A stretch of DNA of 64,000 nt from an uncultured Opitutia bacterium (GCA_903881475.1 CAIRTK010000044.1:32198-96197); one strand, 5' to 3'; shown: positions 54,307 to 62,139, numbered from the stretch's first letter. Translations and numbers: made by a program. The notes: generated by a model from the sequence alone, not told the origin.

Positions 54307-55467
54307 TCAGGGCTGGGGGAATTCCTTGAGCTTCCGGGCCACGAGTTGGGCCAGCTTGCGGCCCCCCTCGGCGGAAAGGTGGGCGCGATCAATATAGTCC
54401 GCGGACTCGAAGTCATCCCCGGCGACCTCGCAGGCGATCCCATGATCCCGAAAAATTTGGGCGCAGGCCGCATAAACCGAGACATCCCGGGCCCTTTCCG
54501 CCGGACTCAGCCGGTCGAGATAGTAGGGGGCGTTCTTGTTGAGCAGGATCAGGGTGTGGGGCCGTAGGAGTGGAACGACCGAGGCTTCGATGTCGGCGCC
54601 CAGCCGCTGCCGGTTGCCTTCCTCCAGTTGCCATGACCCGCCTGGTCCGGGCACCGCCATGGTTTCCGAAAAACCGCGGGTAATGGCCATTTCCTCCGGC
54701 AGGAAATTCTTGAACCGATCCGCCAGGGGCTGGGCATGGGGCTCGGTGTCCGGCAGACGGTCATGCGGTACCCAGAAATCCCGGGCCAGAATGAAATTCC
54801 AGACCGTGAAAAAATGCCGGTAACCGACATGATGCCAGAGGGACTGTTGCCGGAACCAGGCCTCCAGCCGCGCGCCGAGCCTTTCTTCGTCCTGTTGCCG
54901 CCGCTCGGTGGCCGGGAGAGAATCCAGCCAGCGGCGGATGCTTTCGTCCCGCGCCGGAAAGGCGGCCAGCCGGTGTTGGTACAGCGCCTGCCAGTAGAAA
55001 TAGCCGGAAGCCCCGCCAGGCGCCCGCCCCGTGGCGGCCGGGGGATTCGTGTTCGCGACATAGATGACGGGATAGCCGCGAAGCAGCAGCGATTCCGCCA
55101 CCAACGCCGCCCCTTGGGTCGGATAGGCGCCGCGGAAGGCCAGGTTGACGACCACGTAGCGGTCCCCGAGTTGCTCCTGCAGGCGCAGGCTCCAGACGTC
55201 ATCCTTGGGCTGGCCGACGCCGTTCATGATCGAGTTGCCGCCGATGATGACAAGGGTCTTGCCGCGCTGCCAGTGGGCGAGCGCGAGGGACTCGAGCATC
55301 GCGTAGGGCGGATAGAAAATGGCGTCCGGACTGATCCGCTGGTGGAAGCGGATGAATCCGTCGGGCTTGCTGTACGTGCTGGCCAGGTTCCCCTGCCACG
55401 CGGCGGCGCAAAATCCGGTCATGATGCCCGCGATCAGCAGCCAGTTGGAAAGTCGGCTCGTCGTCAT
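54307..55467 (-). CDS. SGNH/GDSL-type transferase, membrane-anchored (DltD/AlgJ-like role)
   Basis: A 386-aa protein with an N-terminal signal anchor (WLLIAGIMTGFCAAAW) and an extracytoplasmic SGNH domain. IIGGNSIMNGVGQP carries the nucleophilic Ser (block I), and DYIDRAHLSAEGGRKLA has the Asp and His of block V. It would take the acyl group from the microprotein or MBOAT and transfer it to the polysaccharide. The track start is 55506. The ATG at 55467 overlaps the MBOAT stop (ATGA) and begins just before the anchor, so it is preferred. The microprotein gene follows after 6 bp. Confidence 0.88.
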   Translation of the reverse strand: MTTSRLSNWLLIAGIMTGFCAAAWQGNLASTYSKPDGFIRFHQRISPDAIFYPPYAMLESLALAHWQRGKTLVIIGGNSIMNGVGQPKDDVWSLRLQEQLGDRYVVVNLAFRGAYPTQGAALVAESLLLRGYPVIYVANTNPPAATGRAPGGASGYFYWQALYQHRLAAFPARDESIRRWLDSLPATERRQQDEERLGARLEAWFRQQSLWHHVGYRHFFTVWNFILARDFWVPHDRLPDTEPHAQPLADRFKNFLPEEMAITRGFSETMAVPGPGGSWQLEEGNRQRLGADIEASVVPLLRPHTLILLNKNAPYYLDRLSPAERARDVSVYAACAQIFRDHGIACEVAGDDFESADYIDRAHLSAEGGRKLAQLVARKLKEFPQP

Positions 55468-56669
55468 GGTCCGTGGAACGCGAACAGTTTGACGGCCATG
55501 GCCCAAGCCTGCGCCGGTTCATAAAAAAACATCAGCCAGCCGAAGGCGACGTACAGCAGAGTGAGGGCCCAGCCCAGCACCGGCAGACGGGTGAACACCC
55601 CGGCGAGAGCCCGGCCGACCGGGCCGAGGAGGGTGACGTAGGAGAAATTGATCACGAGGCCGACTCCATGCCACAAGCCCCAGAGCACAAAATGCCAGGC
55701 GGGACCGTGCCAGAGCCCGCAGAGCGCAAACACGAAGAGGCCGTTGGCCAGCCGCCGGAGGAGGCCGTGCCGATTGCCGCCCAAGGGAATGTAAACGTAG
55801 TCCCGGATCCAGGAAGTCAGCGAGATGTGCCACCGTTGCCAGAAATCCTGCAGGCTCACCGCCAGGTAAGGATAGTTGAAATTCTCCGGCAGGCGGATGC
55901 CCATCAGCCGCGACAGGCCGATGGCCATGTCGGTATAACCGCTGAAATCGAGCACGATGCGCGCCGCGAGTGCCGCCAGAAAAAGCCAGGCCTGGCCGCG
56001 GGAAAGCCCCGCGAAGCCCGGCCCGTAAAAATTGATCACCAGGGTGAGATTGTCCGCCAGCACGACCTTCTTCACGAGCCCCAAGGCGATCCGCTGCGCG
56101 CCGGCCGCGACGTCGTCCACGGTGACCCCGGCCAGGCCGGCGCGGAGGTCCGGCAGGTAATCCTGGTAGCGCTTGATCGGTCCGGCCACCAGCGAGGGAA
56201 AGTGGACCGCGAAGAGGGCGAAGTCATCCGGCCGCCGGATCGGTTCCCGGCCCCGGTAAACCTCGACCAGGTAGTGGACAAACTCGAAGGTGAAGAAACT
56301 GATGGCGAGCGGCGCCGCGATGGGATGCAGGGTGTGCAGCTGCCGCTCCAGCAGGGCGCCGGTCCCGGGAAACAGGCGGCCGAGCAGGTCCACACAGAGA
56401 AACTGGGCGTACTTGTAGAAGCCCAGGGCCGCGACACTGAGTGCGATGGCGGCGGCGCAGAGGAAACGCCAGCGCGTCAGTCCGGCCAGATAGGCGACCA
56501 ATCCGATGACGATGATCGGGAGCACGCCGGCTGGCCCGGCAAAATGAAAATGGAAGACCGCGCAACCGGCGAGCAGCCAGAACCGGCGCAAGACCGGCAG
56601 GAACAGGAACCAATAGATCGGGAAGAAGACCGCGCTGAAGCAGATGAACCAGTAGGTGTTGAAAATCAT
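55464..56669 (-). CDS. MBOAT family membrane-bound O-acyltransferase
   Basis: A 401-aa polytopic protein of the AlgI/DltB/PatA type that moves an acyl group across the inner membrane. It has the usual N-terminus MIFNTYWFICFSAVFF and SLVAGPIKRYQDYLPDL. DFSGYTDMAIGLSRLMG and FWQRWHISLTSWIRDYVYIPLGG are family blocks. The catalytic His lies in LCGLWHGPAWHFVLWGLWHG. Unlike many Gram-negative relatives, its C-terminus (FHGP) does not carry an FxYxxF shuttle motif; that motif is on the microprotein two genes down. Stop overlaps the SGNH start (ATGA). Acyl donor probably acetyl-CoA or an acyl thioester. Confidence 0.95.
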   Translation of the reverse strand: MIFNTYWFICFSAVFFPIYWFLFLPVLRRFWLLAGCAVFHFHFAGPAGVLPIIVIGLVAYLAGLTRWRFLCAAAIALSVAALGFYKYAQFLCVDLLGRLFPGTGALLERQLHTLHPIAAPLAISFFTFEFVHYLVEVYRGREPIRRPDDFALFAVHFPSLVAGPIKRYQDYLPDLRAGLAGVTVDDVAAGAQRIALGLVKKVVLADNLTLVINFYGPGFAGLSRGQAWLFLAALAARIVLDFSGYTDMAIGLSRLMGIRLPENFNYPYLAVSLQDFWQRWHISLTSWIRDYVYIPLGGNRHGLLRRLANGLFVFALCGLWHGPAWHFVLWGLWHGVGLVINFSYVTLLGPVGRALAGVFTRLPVLGWALTLLYVAFGWLMFFYEPAQAWAMAVKLFAFHGP

Positions 56670-56692
56670 GCAACCGCCCGGGTCGTCAGGTG

Positions 56693-57676
56693 CTAGTTTT
56701 GCGCCACAATCTTGGTGCCCTCAAAATCGAACCGGAAGCGGACTTCCCGCAGCCCTTTTTCGCGCATGGCGTGGCGCAGCTTGGTTTTGTCGGAGGCATA
56801 AAACATCAGGAACCCGCCGCCGCCGGCGCCGATGAGCTTGCCGCCCAGCGCGCCGTTCTCGATGGCGTAGTCGTACCACTCGTTGATGCGGGCGTTGCTC
56901 ATGCCCGCGCTGCGGCTCTTTTTTCGTTGCCAGTGGATGTCCATCAGGTGCGCGAACTCCTCAAGATTTCCGCGCTCGAGTTCTCCCAGCGACTTCAGGC
57001 CGAGCTCCTTCGTGTAATGGAGGTTATCGAGCATGACCGGGTCATTCTGCTTCGACTTGTCGTTCTGGTCCTTGAGGATCGAGGAGGCACTGCGGGAATA
57101 GCCGGTGAAGAAGAGCAGGAGGTTGTCCTCGAGGTTGAACAGGGTTTCCTCGGAGATCTTGCAGGGCCGGTACTCGACATGGCCATCGGGGTGGAAGGTG
57201 AAGGCGGTGATGCCGCCGACGGCGGCGATATACTGGTCCTGCTTGCCGATGGGCTCACCCAGTTTGTTGAGTTCGATGTCGCAGGCCTGCTCGGCCAGTT
57301 CGGCGGGCGAGATGATGCTTTTGTTGTGGGTGTGCAGGCTCTTGAGCAGCGCCGTGGTGAAGCTGCCGGACGAGCCCAGCCCGGTGCCGCCGGGGATGTC
57401 GGCCATGGACGTCAGCTCAAGGTGCGGGTCGGTGACGCCGGTGAGCTTGAGGGCCTCGCGGACGATCGGGTGCTCGATCTGGTCGACCGTGGACACACGC
57501 TCCATCTTGGAATACTTGACGATGATCTCCTCCTGGAAGGTGCGGTGCTGGGTGATGTAAACATACTTGTCGATGGCTGCGGCGACGAGAAAGCCTCCGT
57601 GTTCCTGATAATAGGAAGGCAGGTCGGTGCCGCCGCCGCCGAGGGAGATGCGAAGGGGAGAGCGGGTGATGATCAT
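56693..57676 (-). CDS. hddA: D-glycero-alpha-D-manno-heptose 7-phosphate kinase (GHMP kinase)
   Basis: A 327-aa GHMP kinase that phosphorylates heptose 7-phosphate at C1. It starts MIITRSPLRISLGGGGTDLP, the typical HddA N-terminus. DIPGGTGLGSSGSFTTALL is the ATP-binding GHMP motif. LGEPIGKQDQYIAAVGGI and a C-terminal IGAGGGGFLMFY match the family. Gives heptose 1,7-bisphosphate for the GmhB-like phosphatase, then HddC. ATG start. A long CT-rich leader on the coding strand separates it from the Gfo/Idh gene upstream. Confidence 0.94.
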   Translation of the reverse strand: MIITRSPLRISLGGGGTDLPSYYQEHGGFLVAAAIDKYVYITQHRTFQEEIIVKYSKMERVSTVDQIEHPIVREALKLTGVTDPHLELTSMADIPGGTGLGSSGSFTTALLKSLHTHNKSIISPAELAEQACDIELNKLGEPIGKQDQYIAAVGGITAFTFHPDGHVEYRPCKISEETLFNLEDNLLLFFTGYSRSASSILKDQNDKSKQNDPVMLDNLHYTKELGLKSLGELERGNLEEFAHLMDIHWQRKKSRSAGMSNARINEWYDYAIENGALGGKLIGAGGGGFLMFYASDKTKLRHAMREKGLREVRFRFDFEGTKIVAQN

Positions 57677-57699
57677 GGGAGGGCGCGGCGCGCGACGCG

Positions 57700-57850
57700 C
57701 GCGGAGAAATGAGAATGGGGCAGGGAGAAGGAAAGGGGAGGGAAGGTAAGGGTGAAAGTGAAAGGGTGCGGAAGGGCGAGTGAAAGGGGAAATTAGGATG
57801 CGCGAAAGGTGTGGATCCTAATTACCTTCACTCTCACTTTCCCTTTCGCC
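57700..57850. repeat. Polypurine/polypyrimidine region with a perfect inverted repeat
   Basis: Between hddA and the Gfo/Idh gene. AATTAGGAT (57791-57799) and ATCCTAATT (57815-57823) are perfect inverted arms around a 15-nt loop. Outside them a purine arm with GGTGAAAGTGAAAGGG and a pyrimidine arm with CTTCACTCTCACTTTCCC extend the stem imperfectly. The right arm contains the Gfo/Idh stop codon. It may act as an attenuator or processing site; no ORF is seen. Confidence 0.7.
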
Positions 57851-58874
57851 GGATTGCATCGGGATCTACGGGATAGCCGCTTGCGCGGTAGATTTGCTCG
57901 ACGATCTCCAGGGTGCGGATGGCCTCGCCCAGGCCCGGGGCGGGCTCCCGGTTTAGACGGATGTCCTCGATGAAGGCCTCGGTTTCGAGCCGCCAGGACT
58001 CGTCTCCGGCGGGAAACTCGAAGACCGTGGTTTCCGGCGGGCCCATGTGCGGGAGCATCTGGTAGAAGGTCAGCCGCTCGGGTCCATAGCTGCCGCCGAG
58101 GCCGTCGATCGCGATCTTCGCGTCGCGGCCATAGATCTCCAGCGAGAACAGGTTTTTCCACTCCGTGCAGCTGACGTGGAGCCAGGCGGTCTGGCCGGCG
58201 GCGGTGCGGAGCGAGACGAAGGCATTGTCGTCCACCGGCATGTCCCAGAAATAGGTGGCTGCATGGCCCGCGACCGTGGGGAAGTCGCCGAGAAACCAGC
58301 TGGCGAGATCGATCAGGTGCACGCCCTGGTCGATGAGTTCGCCGCCTCCGGAAAGCTTGGGGTCGGCGCGCCATTCGCGATCATAGCCCGTGCGGCCGCC
58401 GTGGCCGTAGCGGCCGCGCAGGAACATCAGGGGGCCGAGGGCACCGGCATCGACCAGCGCGCGGGCCTTTTGGAGCGCCGGGTGGAACCGGTGGTTGTAG
58501 CCCAACCGGACCCGGACGCCCGCTGCGCGCGCCACCGCCTTTACCTCGCGGAGCTGGGCGGAGGTCAGCGCGCCGGGCTTCTCGAGCAGCACGTGCTTGC
58601 CAGCGCGCACGGCCGCGAGCGCCAGCGGAGCGAGGGACGCGTTGAGCGTTGAGACAATCACGGCGTGGACGCGCGGGTCGGCGAATACGACGCCGGCATC
58701 GGTGACCGCGCGGCAGTCGGGCGCGAGTTCGGCCAGGCTGGCGGCGCGGCCGGCATCAAGATCGCAGGTATGGAGTAGGGTGGCCGATGCGCCGAGGCCG
58801 AGGACGCGCTTGCGGCCGATGAGGCCGCAGCCGATGACGGCGAAATTGAGTTGCTCGGTTTGGGCGCGGTTCAT
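57834..58874 (-). CDS. Gfo/Idh/MocA family oxidoreductase
   Basis: A 346-aa NAD(P)-dependent sugar oxidoreductase. The Rossmann motif is AVIGCGLIGRKR (about residues 13-24) and the family's catalytic Lys is in LLEKPGALT. GELIDQGVHLIDLASWFLG gives the substrate-site Asp/His region. It would oxidise or reduce a nucleotide-linked sugar, possibly a keto-heptose given its neighbours. Its last codons and stop lie inside a GTGAGAGTGA repeat. The ATG is only 12 bp from the start of the divergent GtrA gene. Confidence 0.87.
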   Translation of the reverse strand: MNRAQTEQLNFAVIGCGLIGRKRVLGLGASATLLHTCDLDAGRAASLAELAPDCRAVTDAGVVFADPRVHAVIVSTLNASLAPLALAAVRAGKHVLLEKPGALTSAQLREVKAVARAAGVRVRLGYNHRFHPALQKARALVDAGALGPLMFLRGRYGHGGRTGYDREWRADPKLSGGGELIDQGVHLIDLASWFLGDFPTVAGHAATYFWDMPVDDNAFVSLRTAAGQTAWLHVSCTEWKNLFSLEIYGRDAKIAIDGLGGSYGPERLTFYQMLPHMGPPETTVFEFPAGDESWRLETEAFIEDIRLNREPAPGLGEAIRTLEIVEQIYRASGYPVDPDAIRRKGK

Positions 58875-58886
58875 TCCTTGGCGAGG

Positions 58887-59303
58887 ATGTTTAAGGCCAA
58901 GCTAACCGACCGGCAGACGCAAGTGAGGTTTGCGCGGTTTATGGTGGTCGGCGGCACGGCGTATGGCGTTCAGCTCGCGACCATGAAGCTGGGCTTGTTC
59001 TGGCTGGGGACGAACCCGGCGTTCATCCTCTCCTTTCTCTGCTCAACCGCGACGCACTACGGGTTGAACCGCTTTTGGGCACTGCCGAGCGCGCGGTCCG
59101 ACCAGTGGCGGCAATTCCGGGAGTATGTGGTCACCGTGATGATCAGCTTTGCGATCAATTTCTGGGTGTTCCATCTCTGCCTTGATCTGCTTGGGCTCAG
59201 CCGGCTTTGGTCCACCGCCCTGGCGGTACCCCCCTCGACCGTGGTGGTGTTCCTGCTGCTGAACTACCGGGTCTTTAAGGCGCGGCCGGCCGGGTCGGAT
59301 TAA
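58887..59303 (+). CDS. GtrA-family membrane protein
   Basis: A 138-aa protein with four hydrophobic helices: FMVVGGTAYGVQLATMK, NPAFILSFLCSTATHYGLNR, VVTVMISFAINFWVFHL, and VPPSTVVVFLLLNYRVF. This is the GtrA fold, thought to flip polyprenyl-phosphate-linked sugars to the periplasm. Its presence fits the DPM1-like GT2s and GT-C proteins of the window. The track ORF begins at 58851, but the ATG at 58887 (MFKAKLTDRQ), with a GAGG just before it, removes the overlap with the divergent gene. It is the only plus-strand gene supported in the window. Confidence 0.88.
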   Translation: MFKAKLTDRQTQVRFARFMVVGGTAYGVQLATMKLGLFWLGTNPAFILSFLCSTATHYGLNRFWALPSARSDQWRQFREYVVTVMISFAINFWVFHLCLDLLGLSRLWSTALAVPPSTVVVFLLLNYRVFKARPAGSD

Positions 59304-59387
59304 CCGCCAAGACGCAAAGGGGCAAAGTTTGGCCCGGTACGGTTAATCCTTCGTGCTCTTCCCGGTTAACTTTCGGTTTAGCTACGT
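59304..59387. other. Gap between convergent genes
   Basis: 84 bp between the end of the plus-strand GtrA gene and the end of the minus-strand SDR gene. It contains AACCGCCAAGACGCAAAGG, of a type I recall as frequent between genes in Verrucomicrobiota. No clear terminator hairpin with a T-run is visible. Confidence 0.4.
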
Positions 59388-60209
59388 TCACTCTTGCTCG
59401 CGATCTTTGGGTGTGACGCGGCGGAGCGTGTAGAGATTGGATTGAGCGAGTGTTTCGCGTTGGGCGGCGAGGCTGCTCCAGTCATCCCATTGCGCGCTCA
59501 ACAGCCGGCCGCTGATCCCCTCGCTGGCCGGAGAGAGCAGCCAGTCCACCAGGCCAAGGACCTTTTCCATCGCGGCACCGCCGGATGCTTTCTGCTTCTG
59601 CGCGCTGGCGTATTCCGCATCACCTACGACCGCGGGGCCGAGGGTAAGGATTTCTTCGGTGAGCCGGGTGTTGATGGCGCCGGGGGCAACGGCATTGATA
59701 TCGAGGGGACGGCCCTGCTCCTCGGCGGCGATGGTTTCGACGAGTCGGACGACGCCGGTCTTCGCCGTGCCATAGGCGGAAAAGTTCGGCCGGGCCTGGG
59801 TGGCGCCGCCGCCGGAGAAGCAGACGACCTTGGCACGCCGCGGCGCCCGGGCGAGCAGCGGGGCCAGCGCGCGCACGGCGAAAAAGGTGCCGTCGAGATT
59901 CGCGCGGACGGTGGCACTCCAGTTGACCGGATCGGCGCCGAGTGAGCGTCCGACCTCACCCTGCAGCCCGGCGCAGGTAATCAGGCCGTCGACGTGCGGC
60001 CAGGCGGCGGTGATCTCGGTGGCGGCATACGCGACCTGGCCCCAGTTGGCCACATCGCAACGCGAGGCGCGGAAGCGGCCGCCGTATGGCCCCGTCAGGG
60101 CGGACTGGTCGGTGCGCGCGATACCCCAGACCTGATGACCGCAGCCGAGCAGGTGTTCGGCGAGGGCCTGGCCGATGCCGGAACTGGAGCCGGTGAGGAC
60201 GAGGTTCAT
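59388..60209 (-). CDS. Short-chain dehydrogenase/reductase
   Basis: A 273-aa classical SDR. The cofactor motif is TGSSSGIGQALAE at residues 6-18. The CAGLQG segment stands in place of NNAG. The catalytic Tyr-Lys is in SAYGTAKTG (about residue 147) and the NAVAPGAINT motif follows. The C-terminal tail (LLSAQWDDWSSL) is typical of a subfamily found in glycan loci. Likely reduces or oxidises a nucleotide sugar or its carrier-linked form. ATG start directly after a CT-rich tract on the coding strand. Ends 84 bp from the convergent GtrA gene. Confidence 0.85.
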   Translation of the reverse strand: MNLVLTGSSSGIGQALAEHLLGCGHQVWGIARTDQSALTGPYGGRFRASRCDVANWGQVAYAATEITAAWPHVDGLITCAGLQGEVGRSLGADPVNWSATVRANLDGTFFAVRALAPLLARAPRRAKVVCFSGGGATQARPNFSAYGTAKTGVVRLVETIAAEEQGRPLDINAVAPGAINTRLTEEILTLGPAVVGDAEYASAQKQKASGGAAMEKVLGLVDWLLSPASEGISGRLLSAQWDDWSSLAAQRETLAQSNLYTLRRVTPKDREQE

Positions 60210-60250
60210 GGCGAGGTGAAAGTGAGAGTGAAAGTGAAAGGGAAAGTGAG
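60210..60250. repeat. Polypurine GTGAAA-type tract upstream of the SDR gene
   Basis: Plus-strand run of GTGAAAGTGAGAGTGAAAGT continuing to about 60250, the purest hexamer-like copy in the window. It occupies nearly all of the 45-bp gap between the membrane protein stop and the SDR start, leaving no room for a separate ribosome-binding site on the CT-rich coding strand. Confidence 0.75.
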
Positions 60251-60254
60251 GCCG

Positions 60255-61934
60255 TCAGGGGTGGGTGAGCCGCTCATACAACGTCATCTGCCGGCCGAAA
60301 AGCGAGTAGGTGCCCACCGGATGGAGGTGCCCATCGCACCATGACTTTAACTCGGGATAGAGCCGGCGCATCTGCTTGTCGTAGGGCCAGTGACCATTTC
60401 CCGGCATCGCGTCGGTCAGCAGGAAGAAGTCGCATAGTTTCAGCCGGTAGAAAGTCACCTCGTCCGTTTCGGCGAGAATGCTCTGGGGCAGCTGCAGGCC
60501 GAACGAGATCCACACGCCGTGCCTTTCGTAGCAGACCACCTGGAGGATCTGCGCATCCAGAAAATCGACGACCTGGTCAACTCCGATCACGGGATTGTCG
60601 AGGCCGGTCGCGCGGGAGGACGTGAAGATGTGGTCGGCCAGGAACTTCACCTTCCGGTCATCGGCCAGGAAGGCGTCGCTGTGGGGCTGCCAGAGCTGGC
60701 GTTGGATAAAATACTTCTCCCCGGCCCACAGGGCCGCCACGGCCAGTGCCGCCGGCGCGAACCGGTGCCAGGCCGGGCCGCGGGCAAAATCGATCCGGCC
60801 CCACAGGGCGTTCCAGGCCCAGAGTACCAGCAGGATCACCCCCGGGACCAGGACACCCAGCACGAAGCCCGATTTCTGGGGATGCACGCTCAGCACCAGG
60901 GCGGGCAGCAGAAGGAAGGCCAGGGCGGTGAACAGCCAGTCCCAATCCAAGCGTGGCGCGGGTTTCCTGGGGAAGAGCACCCGCAGAACCAAGACCGCGG
61001 CGGACAGGCCCGCGGCGGTCCAGCCGAAGTACGGGCCGAGGTGCATGTCGCCGAGGTGACCAAAGACAAACTGGATCGAGTGCCAAAGGTCCAGGCTGAG
61101 CAGGCGGGCGGCGCCTTCGGCTCCCGTGACATGCCCCACCCAGTAATAATTGTAGATGCTGACGCGGTTGAGCCAGAACATGGGCCCGGCCAGGGCGGCC
61201 GCGACCAGGCCGGCGAGGGCCAGGTTGCGCCAGCGCAGCCAGCGTTCGCCGCTGCAGCCGATCCAGACGGCCCAAGCCAGGAAGATCGCGGCAAAGTAAA
61301 CTCCGGTGAGGAAGCGCTCGAGGAGGGTGACGCCCACGGCGAAGCCCAAGGCGAGCGACCAGCCCCAGGAACGGAATCCCCGGGTCAGCAGCGCCGTGAT
61401 CGCCGTGATGCCGAAGAGGCACATCGCGCCGTGGTCGAGCCGGAAATCCACTGCGGAGCCGGCCTCGCCCGACCAGGGCCACGCAAGGCAGAGCAGGAGG
61501 CCGAAGCCCATCCCACCCAGCGCCCGGGATCCGCTGATCCGGGAAATGCCGGCCAGCAGTGCGGCCTGCCAGGCGAGGAAAACCAGCAGGTTGAGGCTGA
61601 GTGCGGCACTCCGCGAGGCGGAGCCCGTCACCTGGAAGACGAGCAGGGCGGCCGTGTCGTGCAGCGTGCCCTGCAGGGCGGGCTTGCCCAGGGCGAACTT
61701 CAGGCCGGCGGCCAGGCCATGGGCCTTGGCCTCCTCATAGGCGGTGTACGATTCCCGGAGATATTGGATCTGGTCGTTCCAGCGGGGATAGACCGAGGCG
61801 TGATGCAGGGACGTCATGCGGTCGAACAGCAGGAACTCCCCGAGCATGAGCAGCACGGCCAGCAGCCACAGATAGCGCGTGGAACGCGCGCAGGAGAAGG
61901 GAGAAGGTAGCAAGGAGGAGGGAGAAGGCGCCAA
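60255..61934 (-). CDS. Polytopic membrane protein, GT-C-like
   Basis: A 559-aa integral membrane protein. The first helix is RYLWLLAVLLMLGEFLLF, then an external loop with YPRWNDQIQYLRESYTAYEE, whose acidic residues could be catalytic. Many helices follow to about residue 420, and then a soluble tail (WISFGLQLPQSILAETDEV) ends the protein. Looks like another lipid-linked sugar transferase; family not certain. The start appears to be TTG at 61934, and the first residues (APSPSSLLPSPFS) are encoded by a CT-rich repeat, so a TTG at 61913 is also possible. Confidence 0.7.
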   Translation of the reverse strand: MAPSPSSLLPSPFSCARSTRYLWLLAVLLMLGEFLLFDRMTSLHHASVYPRWNDQIQYLRESYTAYEEAKAHGLAAGLKFALGKPALQGTLHDTAALLVFQVTGSASRSAALSLNLLVFLAWQAALLAGISRISGSRALGGMGFGLLLCLAWPWSGEAGSAVDFRLDHGAMCLFGITAITALLTRGFRSWGWSLALGFAVGVTLLERFLTGVYFAAIFLAWAVWIGCSGERWLRWRNLALAGLVAAALAGPMFWLNRVSIYNYYWVGHVTGAEGAARLLSLDLWHSIQFVFGHLGDMHLGPYFGWTAAGLSAAVLVLRVLFPRKPAPRLDWDWLFTALAFLLLPALVLSVHPQKSGFVLGVLVPGVILLVLWAWNALWGRIDFARGPAWHRFAPAALAVAALWAGEKYFIQRQLWQPHSDAFLADDRKVKFLADHIFTSSRATGLDNPVIGVDQVVDFLDAQILQVVCYERHGVWISFGLQLPQSILAETDEVTFYRLKLCDFFLLTDAMPGNGHWPYDKQMRRLYPELKSWCDGHLHPVGTYSLFGRQMTLYERLTHP

Positions 61935-61945
61935 GGGAAAGACGG
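61893..61945. repeat. Polypurine tract at the 5' end of the membrane protein gene
   Basis: Purine-rich plus strand with GGAGAAGGGAGAAGG and GGAGGAGGGAGAAGG units, the same GGGAGAAGGGAGC type as at 49.7 and 53.4 kb. It overlaps the first codons of the membrane protein gene. Confidence 0.6.
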
Positions 61946-62068
61946 GGAAAAGAATGGAATGAGCGGTTGGCGGATGGAAGTGGGATATGGCGGCGGGTAA
62001 AGCCCTGACCTGAAGCGGACCGGGATGGAATTATGCCTTAACCTCCGATGGCAGAACCCAGGTTTTCC

Positions 62069-62139
62069 TTACAGGAGGCAACGGAGAAAACTGAGGGTGT
62101 TTGGAGCTCTTCCTCCGTTCGCTCTGTTACCTTCTGTAA
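62069..62139. repeat. Imperfect 18-bp inverted repeat in the 272-bp gap
   Basis: Left arm TTACAGGAGGCAACGGAG (62069-62086) matches the reverse complement of the right arm (62122-62139, CTCTGTTACCTTCTGTAA) at 15 of 18 positions, around a 35-nt loop. The surrounding gap (61935-62206) has no convincing ORF. It resembles dispersed intergenic repeats I recall from this phylum, but copy number cannot be tested here. Confidence 0.55.

Noticed and set aside
53955-54485. Minus-strand ORF of 176 aa over the microprotein region
   Set aside because: Ser/Arg/Pro-rich translation overlapping three supported genes. The correct content of the gap is the 51-aa microprotein in another frame.
57793-58374. Minus-strand ORF of 193 aa overlapping the Gfo/Idh gene
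   Set aside because: Same strand but another frame of a well-supported oxidoreductase. Arg/Pro-rich shadow.
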